Under the pieces are notes generated by a model. The model made no database searches. It was given only the letters and a program-made list of their open reading frames with translations, and had not been told where the DNA came from. The position numbers and the translations under genes are program-made. From contig JAQGDQ010000729.1 in NCBI GenBank assembly GCA_030141605.1, positions 1-64,000 of the forward strand: a DNA stretch of 64,000 nucleotides. Direction: 5' to 3'. This stretch comes from Tubiluchus corallicola. Its lineage: Eukaryota > Priapulida > Priapulimorpha > Priapulimorphida > Tubiluchidae. Shown here piece after piece: positions 55,101 to 62,300 of this stretch; the first letter of the stretch is position 1; each line of letters begins with the position of its first letter.

Positions 55101-56099
55101 TTATGTATGTATAATTGAGTCTATTAACCGTGTGTCTATTAAGCGGCACCTACTGTATGTATGAATTAACTAGATTGTAAATAAGAAAATAAATTATATA
55201 TGAATTAACTGTGTAGTCTATCAAGCATTAGTCGTTGGCTTCTCACAACATATCAACACCAATATTTAATTCGCACACACAATTTATAGAACAATATCCA
55301 GTAAATTGTATAGATCACCGAGTCTTCAAAAGCTGCTCTAAAATTGGAAATCAGGACTATTCCGTCTTTATAGTTTTTCTGTTTCAGTTGCCCATTTCCG
55401 TGAATTTCGTCTGTTCAGTGATGACGGAAAATCGGAGGCCCTAGCTATATGACATGATCAGTTAACGATTTCAAACAATTAATGCTTGACGTTTAAGAGA
55501 TCAATTACCTATTCTGGTTGAACATCATTTTACGGGAGATTAATTTGATACAACTTGGTAAAATGAAATTAAACTTATCACGACTATGCATTAGGTTGAT
55601 GCTACTTATAAAAGTTAACTGTATTACGTTGCATTGAATAATTCACCAATTAATTATAGGTACAATGAAATTTCATCAGTACTAATAAAGACACGCCAAA
55701 AGTTGAAGATCTGCATAAGCTTTTGAAACGCTCAACAGCCGCCACCCAGGTGAAACCGAAAGTGAAAGAAATTATGGTGAATAAAGTTTGTAGTTAGTAC
55801 ACTCCACACTATAATCAAATCTCAAGTAGTAGAAGTCTTGAATAATATACTTCTAAAAGTATTTAACGATACAATGGAAGTTCGTGGTGCGCATGGTTAG
55901 TACAAATGCTGAGAAAAACAACTCGCTAACTGGCGATGGTATTAGAGGTTATGAATAGAGGTGAAGCAGCCACATGCCTGTTTTTTTTACAATATTACAA
56001 TTAGTTATTACCAGGAAAAGAATTTCTAAAAGTTGACGTTAGAATATCATCATCTGGATTAAAATCTAATTTGTTGCCGATGCCATAATGGGCAGCCAT
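25063..56099 (-). CDS. COG8: Conserved oligomeric Golgi complex subunit 8, with repeat-rich tail
   Basis: Eleven minus-strand exons: 56012-56099, 52146-52217, 50982-51106, 42847-42950, 39850-40021, 39208-39421, 36830-36993, 35520-35719, 32733-33005, 29380-29548, 25063-26310. All introns are GT-AG, phases agree, and the total is 942 residues. COG8 belongs to lobe B of the eight-subunit COG tether for retrograde vesicles at the Golgi. Diagnostic blocks follow the family in order: [107 protein letters not shown], and an exon 10-11 junction matching the family's LSK-GNxG motif. The start ATG has a strong GCCACC context and agrees with the family N-terminus. The core ends near residue 530. The last exon adds 415 residues, far beyond the usual length of about 610. 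Intron 3 hosts a Ty3 element. Confidence 0.93.
25066..25878 (-). repeat. COG8: COG8 tail: about 16 coding repeats of 17 residues (51 bp)
   Basis: In-frame repeats with consensus [17 protein letters not shown], rich in Glu, Ser and Thr, with no aromatic residues. Central units are nearly identical and those at the 3' end are diverged. Two units in the first third are shortened but keep the frame. The array fills nearly all of the final two thirds of exon 11 and is predicted to be disordered and highly acidic. S-x-x-E and T-P motifs could be phosphorylated by CK2-type or proline-directed kinases (inference). Confidence 0.95.
26366..27026 (-). mobile_element. MITE family A, copy 2 (reverse)
   Basis: Full-length copy, inverted relative to copy 1, starting 55 bp upstream of the COG8 exon 11 acceptor, in intron 10. 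Confidence 0.75.
27027..28021. other. COG8 intron 10, partly repeat family J
   Basis: 27395-27620 matches the element near 6145-6310 (shared AATAATAAAACTG and AGTAAAATAAATTTAA). The rest shows no recognised feature. Confidence 0.4.
28022..28157. repeat. (ATC)n microsatellite
   Basis: Imperfect ATC triplets with a pure run of about 15 near 28104. Confidence 0.95.
28526..29086. mobile_element. Tigger-like MITE (family D), copy 1
   Basis: Flanked by TA on both sides. The left end CAGAAGGTGTCATTTATTAG pairs with an inverted right end CAGTAGGGACCGCTTAATAG. The interior repeats AGACTCA/GACTCAA motifs. No transposase. COG8 intron 10. Confidence 0.7.
30515..30563. repeat. (CA)n / (CGCA)n microsatellite
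   Basis: ACGCACGCACGC followed by ACAC repeats. A shorter CA run is at 30328-30343. COG8 intron 9. Confidence 0.9.
30617..30840. repeat. Short tandem repeats of TATCGTGA type
   Basis: About eight imperfect units of roughly 27 bp built from TATCGTGATACATATCG and GTGAGGTTAG. Similar motifs at 29780-29860 suggest a surrounding palindromic transposon. Confidence 0.8.
31010..31095 (-). repeat. Possible tRNA-derived SINE fragment
   Basis: The minus strand has a good Pol III B box (GGTTCAAATCC) preceded by TGTCTGCCTTGTAAAGCG, like a tRNA anticodon/T-arm region. There is no complete cloverleaf. Confidence 0.35.
31126..32065. mobile_element. Tigger-like element with nested MITE A
   Basis: TA on both sides (31124-31125 and 32066-32067). 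The left end CAGTCAAACCTCGTTATAAC pairs with an inverted right end TAGTCGAACCTCGTTATA. A family A MITE sits inside at 31214-31690. No transposase frame. COG8 intron 9. Confidence 0.7.
31214..31690 (+). mobile_element. MITE family A, copy 3 (internally deleted)
   Basis: Both termini are present, but about 170 bp of the interior is missing relative to copies 1 and 2. Confidence 0.7.
32234..32644. mobile_element. hAT-type MITE (family H), copy 1
   Basis: The left end AGGTGCGCTTC is the imperfect inverse of the right end GAATGCACACCTCT. Near both ends it is filled with palindromic TTCGAATTCGAA motifs. The interior matches 59305-59678 in inverted orientation (AACAAACTAATAGTGG versus CCACTATTAGTTTGTT). 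Confidence 0.65.
33130..33560 (-). repeat. Repeat family C, copy 4 (reverse)
   Basis: Inverted match to 772-1215 and 4846-5350, in COG8 intron 8, about 125 bp from exon 9. Confidence 0.55.
34295..35413. mobile_element. PIF/Harbinger DNA transposon (decayed)
   Basis: 1119 bp with long imperfect terminal inverted repeats: GGTTGCCAGGCCATAGAAAC at the left mirrors GTTTCTATGGCCTGGTAGCC at the right. It is flanked by TTA (34292-34294 and 35414-35416), the 3-bp target duplication typical of PIF/Harbinger. Many subterminal TCATGCTTCA-type motifs are present. It encodes a transposase remnant on the minus strand. Confidence 0.88.
34969..35274 (-). pseudogene. Harbinger transposase N-terminal remnant
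   Basis: The minus-strand start at 35274 (MESSDEED) soon meets a stop/frameshift. In another frame follow [10 protein letters not shown], then [17 protein letters not shown] and [16 protein letters not shown]. This is the pattern of the N-terminal part of Harbinger (DDE_Tnp_4-type) transposases. The catalytic DDE region is absent, so it cannot be an active enzyme. Confidence 0.8.
36030..36720. repeat. Repeat with CCGCAAATCCGC-type ends, probable MITE
   Basis: Dense ATCCGC/GCGGAT motifs occur at both ends (36046-36085 and 36600-36690) with a unique interior, reminiscent of hAT-type MITEs. Boundaries are uncertain. COG8 intron 7. Confidence 0.4.
38160..38400. repeat. Diverged tandem duplication of about 110 bp
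   Basis: Two units, each with GATTTCTGCAA...GAGGAGGAACA and a following TCAATT...GGTG stretch. No gene recognised. COG8 intron 6. Confidence 0.55.
38750..39010 (-). repeat. Repeat family C, copy 5 (reverse, truncated)
   Basis: Matches the 33130-33560 copy, ending about 200 bp from COG8 exon 6. Confidence 0.5.
39431..39560 (+). mobile_element. MITE family A fragment abutting COG8 exon 6
   Basis: GAGAAAATCCCTGTTAAAGT and the following 110 bp match the middle of family A. The fragment starts about 10 bp from the exon 6 acceptor (exon starts at 39421 on the minus strand), so it supplies the sequence just upstream of that 3' splice site. Confidence 0.7.
40082..41084. other. COG8 intron 4, no gene seen
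   Basis: 40530-40680 is a C/T-rich stretch with repeated CCCTGACTTTT and GACTTTCCAGGA motifs, possibly a MITE end. Nothing else recognised. Confidence 0.4.
41085..41690. repeat. 31-bp minisatellite, about 19 copies
   Basis: Units contain ATCAATACATGTACCACATC and ATGAGTATCAC. Mild divergence between units. COG8 intron 4. Confidence 0.93.
42111..42808. mobile_element. Tigger-like MITE (family E), copy 3
   Basis: CCTTGCTTAACGACTACTCG at the left pairs loosely with an inverted right end (CAGTAATTCCTCACTTACC-like). The interior contains TTTCGCTTAACAATG. The match to 15594-16307 is at the ends only. COG8 intron 4. Confidence 0.5.
43093..43735 (+). mobile_element. MITE family A, copy 5
   Basis: Near full length; its right terminus runs into a (CA)n tract at 43723-43745. 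COG8 intron 3. Confidence 0.75.
44428..44639 (-). repeat. 3' LTR of the Ty3 element
   Basis: 212 bp, differing by eye from the other LTR at a single position (AAGGGAAATC versus AAGCGAAATC). Confidence 0.95.
44754..48833 (-). CDS. Gag-Pol polyprotein of the Ty3/gypsy element
   Basis: A single 1359-residue frame. Gag-like region at about 25-195 ([20 protein letters not shown] is typical of Mag/K02A2.6-like elements). Two zinc knuckles at about 227-261 (CHFC...H...C and CNIC...H...C). Aspartic protease DCGAS at 333-337, where Asp-Thr/Ser-Gly-Ala is usual. Reverse transcriptase with FHDD at 638-641, then RNase H ([16 protein letters not shown]). Integrase with an HH-CC zinc site (about 1008-1044) and catalytic candidates D1071, D1124, E1159, then a C-terminal GPY/F-like module. 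All domains are present in order with no stop or frameshift. Gag and Pol are fused without a visible frameshift signal. Lineage assignment to Mag-like is tentative. Confidence 0.95.
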   Translation of the reverse strand: MADGEGHVQVTSPYSVLPAPPRLDLHGNLAANWRKFRRVWDNYEVALKLNEANDAVRTATLLTVLGPECVEIFDGLEFENEADKTNVAMVLQKFEAFCVGETNETYERYCFNKRDQNPGETIDAYVSSLRTLAKRCNYGNLTESLIRDRIILGITDNITRKRLLQESKLTLSSCITICRSFAESASQLKDIKAEQASYSEQVQAVKPKTHKGSASKATGAKKKVIDCHFCGHKHEWDKSKCPAYGKTCNICHGRNHFQSMCKSRGRTDTRAKSFLSRRGQSVFGMANCEEKSNEYMIGTVTHTVHATEQCTTQQPQIYSEWLMEGTPTIFQIDCGASVNIIPERLVPHHLCDKLATVNTVLEMWNKTKISPIGQVRLPIVNPVNKKSYSVNFLVVNENYVPLLGSCASQQMKLITVNENNFKRVESANVANMLCSDSSTRPTVHVSDVCSVADCNALLTEFSDIFSEVPGEFPGCVSLKIDPTVPPVVQPCRRLPYNMRDKFKAELDRLEQNNIIERVDHPTDWVNAYTTATKRLGSIRICLDPKPLNKAIRREIYHIPTMEELTPRLCNAKLFSTFDVTSGFHHMKLDEKTKDLTTFDTPFGRYRYTRAPFGISAWPEIFQKKMDEQIQGLKGIEDFHDDVLIYGCGTTITEAGVDHDNKLRAFFDRCRERNIKLNPDKSQIRRSEVRYHGHILSANGIKADLDKVVAVQNMPAPIDKTGVRRLCGFVNYLAKFLPMLSEVLKPISNLMSDKTEFRWNSEQEEAFVQVKKLITTSPVLRYYNPDEELTLQCDSSQSGLGACLMQNGQPVAFASRTLTATEQNYAQLEKEMLSLIFGIQKFDHYCYARKVKLETDHKPLESILKKSILSAPKRIQRMMLVLQNYDVEVVYRKGATMLMADTLSRASLPETDDIALEFETVRALEYVPATFKDEKLELLKVATVTDPEMKALQTMIRSGWPCKVSEVQPDLRQYFNYRDELAINEGLIFKGERIVYPPSERLSFIRMVHASHLGIQGCLRRAREVVFRPRMNADFESYIQKCEICNAYPRSQQKEELIPQIATRPWQIVGSDLCEVNNTDYLITVDYYSNFFEIDKLESKEARTVVTKLKAHFSRHGIPEMLRSDNVRFDSEEFKTFAKIYGFQHETSSPRYPKSNGKVENAVNTAKRLMKKALVAKEDPYLSLLAYRNTPAEGLNASPAQRLFGRRTRTTLLMPSSLLEPKLVPNTREKIIAQKDRQATYYNQQAKPLIQLMVGDVVRMDPLRKGKMWEKAIVIRKIGERSYLVKTESGTVYRRNRVHLRKTSETYIDESVYCPYDNMRQKQDVIPDRLNDNRQRNDNEIRTRSGRRIQRPKFLNDYVT
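48944..49155 (-). repeat. 5' LTR of the Ty3 element
   Basis: 212 bp, the promoter-proximal LTR for the minus-strand gag-pol. Same length and termini as the 44428 copy. Confidence 0.95.
50420..50946. mobile_element. Tigger-like MITE (family D), copy 3 (left end damaged)
   Basis: The right end is ...AACAGTACCTACTG followed by TA. The left begins within the family at about 50420 (AAGCCAACTGAGCCTATTAA). It ends about 35 bp from COG8 exon 3. Confidence 0.6.
51364..52020 (-). mobile_element. MITE family A, copy 6 (reverse)
   Basis: Full length, inverted relative to copy 1, between COG8 exons 3 and 2 (intron 2). Confidence 0.75.
52560..52620 (+). repeat. Possible SINE fragment with Pol III B box
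   Basis: AAGGTTCAAATCCTGTCTGG resembles a tRNA T-arm. No A box or full tRNA fold seen. Confidence 0.25.
52890..53560 (+). pseudogene. Non-LTR retrotransposon (LINE) 3' coding remnant
   Basis: The plus strand translates, with stops and a frameshift, to pieces typical of the C-terminus of LINE reverse transcriptases: [37 protein letters not shown] and [12 protein letters not shown]. The CxxC...HxxxxC arrangement is the usual C-terminal zinc motif. Several stops show it is dead. Confidence 0.65.
53538..53877 (+). repeat. 67-bp tandem array of a LINE 3' tail, 5 copies
   Basis: Units contain GGCCCTGTTGGCCATATGTC and AATAAACTATCTATCT. The array directly follows the LINE coding remnant and ends in a short (ATCT)n run, as LINE tails do. 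Confidence 0.9.
54235..55155. mobile_element. Tigger-like MITE (family D), copy 4, full length
   Basis: 921 bp flanked by TA. CAGTAGGTGCCACTTAATAG at the left is inverted at the right as ATTAAGCGGCACCTACTG. No transposase frame, so non-autonomous. COG8 intron 1. Confidence 0.85.
55160..56011. other. COG8 intron 1 beyond family D, nothing recognised
   Basis: No repeat, exon or RNA gene seen in this stretch apart from short AT-rich runs. Confidence 0.4.
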
Positions 56100-56377
56100 G
56101 GTGGCGAATGCATGATACGTGGCGTTCCGGAAATCTTTAAACGGCAATGCTTTGGTTACTCCTGCTTTTTTGTACGACCATACCTAATAAATCAATGGTA
56201 ATAATAGCGTTCGGTGATGATGGGCTGTACTTGTACAGTGCACTGTGCTTTAATAATTTTTCGTTAATTATTAAATTAACCAAAGGATTTGAATTTTATT
56301 GCAGACCATCTGAAAACATCAAAGTTTTCCAGCTTGCACAGGTGCACCACAAGTCTAAAATGTTAACATACTCCAAG
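56100..56377. promoter_or_regulatory. Shared divergent promoter region COG8 / TRAPPC4
   Basis: 278 bp separate the two divergent start codons. It is free of the repeat families seen elsewhere in the window. An in-frame open stretch precedes the TRAPPC4 ATG but is not family-like and is taken as 5' UTR/promoter. CCGGAAAT (ETS-like) is near 56127. AAGATGGCG at the TRAPPC4 start codon (56376-56384) fits the core of the YY1 motif often found at such positions. No TATA box is evident for either gene. Confidence 0.55.
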
Positions 56378-59300
56378 ATGGCGATTTACGCCGTTTACGT
56401 TGTTAACAGAGCTGGTGGACTGATTTATCAATACGACAATAATTTGCCGAAAACAGAAGTAGAGAAGACATTTAGTTACCCACTAGAATTGGTTTTAAAG
56501 TTACAAAACGATAAAGTTGTTGTTGCGTTTGGTCAGAGGGATGGCATAAAAGGTTCGACTACTTCTTCCTGTTGATTTTAGCTTTGGTGTTTAGCTTTGC
56601 TGCCTGTCTAAGAACATAGGCGTAGGAGGATCTGGGCGCTATGGAGTTGACACTTGTACTATTTGCTTCTCAGTTTCACAGATTTTGCTGCAGCTGAGAA
56701 CATAGTAGCACCACCACCAGGGGCATGTTCTAAGGATCGGCAACTCCAAACAAGAAGACATGCCGTCGTTTTGTCATGCAGATCTGAATGTGACACTTGA
56801 CTACTTTATATGAATGCCCTTTAGTCTGTTGTTGAATTGACATCTTGTAACATAATCATCGGTATATATTTTATCGATGCTGTGTATAATCCTGTAGATT
56901 TTTATACCTGCCTTTGTTCCAAGGGCCTGTACATAAACGTGCTTAGATCGAGTTCTTTAATCTTTAATGAGCAAGTTCTATCACTTAGTGCTCGAGTCAA
57001 CCCCGTCATCTTATTGATTTCTTTCTTGCATAGAAAAAATGATAGCATTCTGATGGGGAAAACGAATTCTTAGAATGAAAATAACTGTTGGGCCCCACTT
57101 AAGCAAAGGCATGGGTTTTATTCAGACACAACATCTGCAATGGTGATTTTTGTCATTTTTTCACACTGTATTTTTATTTAAGTGGATGTTTGTGTGAACA
57201 TGACCTTAGCGGGTCAAAACGCCACAGATGTTTGTGTCTGAATAAAAACCATGTCTTTGCCTATGTGTGTGCTGGCTGTTATTTCCATTGATAGAATTCT
57301 GCCTCGATGGGTGCCATACCCTGGTCCACATATCTACATAATCGACGCCAAGTCTAACTGTATACCACTTCAGAACAATCACTTTACCAAGGAATTTAAA
57401 GTAGTCCTTAATTAGTGAGCCTATTTTCTAATTAATGATGTGATGGCCGCAAGTCGATATTGATCACAGTGACTCCGAGGTCTGTTTCTTTATAGATTTT
57501 GTCAATATTTGAAACTCAATTCTTTAAAACTATTCAAATGACAAAGACAAGATTTATTTACCGTTGCTCTTTAGCGCTTTTGGCTAAATTGCGTCGATAT
57601 TGATCACAGTGACTCCGAGGTCTGTTTCTTTATAGATTTTGTCAATATTTGAAACTCAATTCTTTAAAACTATTCAAATGACGAAGACAAGATTTATTTA
57701 CCGTTGCTCTTTAGCGCTTTTGGCTAAATTGCGTCTTACACTTACACAATACAAGTTAGTACGCAACACACAAATAACGAATGACATGTAAGGTATATGT
57801 CCTGGCGTTGGCAACCATTAGTATCGAACTCAAGACTATGTGGTTGCAGTCCTGAAATCAGCGTCACTTAGCCACTCAAACCAGGATGGTCAACATAAGA
57901 AAAATTTGTCTGACAAAGAAGCAAAATGGCCAGTATTGAAAACTGCTAAAGGATCCTTGATCTCATTGTTCACTGGTCATCTTGGTGGCCATCTGACAGT
58001 TGAACATTCACTGTGAAAAATTGTTTTTTGACTCTAACAAACTAGGTTCACCAATGAGTCATCATTCAGACTAGAAGTGAATTATCTATCTTGCATTTTG
58101 TGGACTTAGGTAAAATATGACTTGTTTTGATCTGAGGTGGCAAATTTGGTAACCATGTTGAATGATTTAAATTCCTTAAGATCAGGATGACAGGTTTTAA
58201 ATTCTTGAATGTTACTCTTAAAAAATGCGAGCTTGTCGAAAAACACATTGTGGACTTCATTTTAAAATTTTCGTATGCAAAATTATTTCTCACTGCTAAA
58301 TCTGCATCTTGCTAGATTTCGAAATTTTTTGTGTTTTGTTGGCGTGAAATCCCGATATTTGTATTTTTGCATGGCAAGCTGTACTTGTGCATGTAAAAAC
58401 CTCATTATAACATTATACTTTATCAACATGTAATTTGTTAGTTTCTGGGTAGTCTGGCAAGTGATAAAATTTAATTTTTAATACTTTTTGTTAGTGATGG
58501 GCGATTAATAGATTAATCAAGATTATAACCACGTATAAATCGACATAATCGGTGATTGAACAGTAACTCAGTTAATCGAGGATAAAATTTATGTGTTACA
58601 CACTGACTAAAAGGCAGTGTTTTAGCACAAGTAAACAGAATTCTTGCATTTTTCTTTGCTTTTCTCATGTTGCACAATTCAGACAATTGTAAACTACAGT
58701 GTTGCAAACTAGGGCTTCAAATTCGCTTTCACACGTCATGTACACAGTAACAGAGTAGTTAATGAATGTACATGTTTATAAAAATAGTTTGCGAGTAGGA
58801 AAATGGCAGACAGCGACGAAAGCCATGAAGAAGTTTATAGGCTATACTTCAATTCTGGAATGTTTGAAAAATATGGATAAAACACTAAAAAATTACCCCA
58901 AAATATTAATCGTGATATCTAGTTACAAGAACAAGATTGTAATCGAATTAGAAAATTTCATAATTGCCAATCTCTACTTTTTGTACTTTTTTAGTTGGAC
59001 ACACTCTTTTAGCAATTAATGGCGAGCCAGTGTTTGGAGCTAAAATGGAAAATGGACAAGAGGTTCTGGATTTCATCGCAAACGAAGCAAATTACCCGAT
59101 CTCGATCAAGTTCGGACGTCCAAAACTTCAGACGAATGAGAAGATAATGCTAGCTAGCATGTTTCACTCGTAAGTATGCAAAAAAGGATGCCAAAAACGC
59201 TGCAGATGGCGCTTTGTTCCATTTTGTTTATGAGCAAACACAGATTTAAATGGTGCAGTTGCTAACCTGCGCATCGAAGAATTCTTCGAAAGCATGTTAT

Positions 59301-62300
59301 TAATAGGGGTGAGCATTCTCTACCAGAAGCGATGCTAACCTGTACATTGAAGAATTCTTCGAAAGTATGTTATCAATAGGGGTGAGCATTCTCCACCAGA
59401 AAGCGAATTTGTTACTTGCGAATTCGAATCGAACCAAATTTCAGTGTTTCGAATCGGAATCGAATTCGAATTCAGCTTGAAAGATTTGTGAACAAGTTTT
59501 CGAACCAGTATTACCTGGTTTTGTTCTGCAGTCAAACCACTATTAGTTTGTTAAAAATTTTGCACACAAATCACAGCTAAATTGTGCTAATTGCTTGATG
59601 TTTCAAATATTTTAATGATATCTAACATATGTGGCTGAAGTGCTGAAATCGAATTCGAACGTTCAATGCTCACCCTCATTTGCTGTTTTTGCCTCACAAT
59701 TAAATATAGTTCTTGGTTTTTACAACATGGCACCCACTGTTTGCCGCAGAATTTGCATAAATCTAGCAATCTCTATCTGCGTAAGTATAGAACTTAAATC
59801 TATGTAAGCAAGTTAATTTTTGGGTTGTATATGTTCTATTTTTTCTGATAGATGGCTCTGCAATGTCTTGTATGTACAGTTTCTAAGTTTTCTTGTGAAA
59901 TTTTTTTTTGGTCATATTTTCGAGCTGTACAAATTCACTTATATCTCGGTCATTCCGCGAACTGGCCATTAGACCATGACCTAAGACTTATACACGTTAA
60001 TTTACTTGGTATATCTTATTGGCATAAATTAGTATATCTTGCTTAGAGCAGGTATATTACCTGTATCAACAGACTAGAAATGAATAAATCTATTTTAAAC
60101 TTTTATAACATGTAATTGTTGTTTTGATATATTAATTTATGACTTGTTATTCTTTGTTTTATATATATATATATATATGTTGTCGTGTTTGCTTTCCTGT
60201 TCTTGTTATTGTTTTATTGTATGCCAGTAAATCTTAAATCATAAAGTCTTATATCTCAAAATGTTACCATTGTTATTAGAACCGTTTCAAAGGATGAAAC
60301 AAGTAAAACGAAACTGTGCATTTAGACTCAAGCTAGAAAATAATAGTCCTACTGAAATAAACTGCAATGACCCTATATATTAAAAAGATTGTGTTGAGTT
60401 TTCTTACAACTAAAATATTGAACTAAAAAACCAGTTTGTTTAAACTGTAATTATTGTATTGTCAACATTTTATTACAACATCTAAAATCTATCGATTTAG
60501 TATTAGTATTACTTGGCGGGCCGTCACTTTGTTTACATCATTAAATCAGTGCAACTAAGCAACGTGTAACGACACGTGTGTAGCTTAAGGCATGAGTGTA
60601 GCTTCATTTAATGTTTAATGATTACAGTCAAACCTTGTTATAACACCTTCCTTTATACTGCCAAACTCGCTTAACACTTAGCAAAACGAAATATCTTTTA
60701 TTTACATATTAACATATTTTTATGAAACGAAGGTAATTTTTAAGTACAACTAAGTATCTGCCATATCTGCCATGAATTTTCAGTCATTATAATGCACATC
60801 GTCACACTCATGAAGTATACTGAGTTATTGAGGGTAGCATTTCTAATTGTGAAGGGTTGATACTGGTGGAAAAGGAAGCCAGGTGATTTGCTAACGTGTG
60901 TGATGTTATGGATGGCTGAGAACTCAAAATGCAATGTGTGTGCATGTGTGAAAAACTTAAAATACGTGTGACAAACTCCTAATGTGTGAGAGATGGCAGG
61001 ACTGCTTTCGGGACTAATGTCAAAAGAAGCCAACTGGTTTGCAAACTTGCATGTGAAGTTGTGGAATGCGTGAAAATTGAAATCTGATGCATGTGAAAGA
61101 GTTAAAATGCATATGACACATTCCTAGTATGTGAGAGATGGCTGATCTGCATTTGGGACTATATAATATCTTGCTTTGCTTCTAATTGCAGATTGTTTGC
61201 AATCGGTTCACAGTTGTCACCGGAACCACAATGTTCCGGAATCGAAGTTCTGGAAACGGACGGTTTTAAGCTGCACTGCTATCAGACATTAACAGGTATT
61301 CCACGTTGCCATATTATAGTCTGTTGTATTGCGCAAATGCGACACGAATTCCTGGGTTCAATACCCGGATTTAAATGCTGCGTGTGCTCTGGATTAAGGT
61401 TGCTAGAATTGAGCAAAGAATAAAAAAACAGGTGCCATGTTCAAATACAATTTCTGTGATCTGCTGTTTGGTCTTTTGTAAAATACAAATACTGTACTCG
61501 ATACTTTAAATCTACGGTATAACAATGCAATTTTACCCCCTTTTTTCTAGGCATAAAATTCATTGTTCTAGTCGATCCTAAGATGCAAGGCGTGGATGCT
61601 TTACTTAAAAAGATACACGAAATATATGCAGATTTTGCTCTTAAAAGTCCTTTCTACTCAATAGACATGCCAATTAGGTAAGTAAAGGGACGTGTAAGAA
61701 AGTAAACTGAACATTTCAATCATGTTAAGAAGAGCGTTCATTTTGATAAGCTAGAGCGCTGAATGTAGATTCTTTTGAATGTGATGTGCATGATATGAAG
61801 TGTCTGCAATTGATTGTGTTCCTTATAAATTGTGTCAAAGAATTAGAATCGTGGGTTTGATTATCTGGTGCTTACAGTGTGTTCAGTCTAGCGACTTTTC
61901 TCTTCATACAATCTCACCAAATAACTCGCAAGTGTGTTCTCACTAGAGAACACAACTTGTTGTGAGTTACTCTTCGACAATTATCACGAGCTGACACTCG
62001 CTAGACCACTTCTCTATTCACTTCAAGAAGTGTCGAGAGTAACTTGCCAAGGCATTCACACTAGACTTTTCTCGTCATACAATCTCGCCAAGTAACTCGC
62101 AAGTGTGTTCTGACTAGAGAACACAACTTGCCGTGAGTTACTCTCCGACATTAATCACGAGCTGACACTCGCTAGACCACTTCTCTATTCACTTCGAGAA
62201 GTGTGAGAGTAACTCAACGTGGCATTCACACTAGACTTTTCTCGTCATGCAATCTCAAGTGACTCGTAAGTGTGTTCTGACTAGAGAACACAACTTGCCA

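Noticed and set aside
56147-56377. N-terminal extension of TRAPPC4
   Set aside because: The frame is open upstream, but the family starts at MAIY and the extension has no TRAPPC4-like sequence.
57792-57888. Functional tRNA gene
   Set aside because: A and B boxes are present, but acceptor and anticodon arms do not pair properly.
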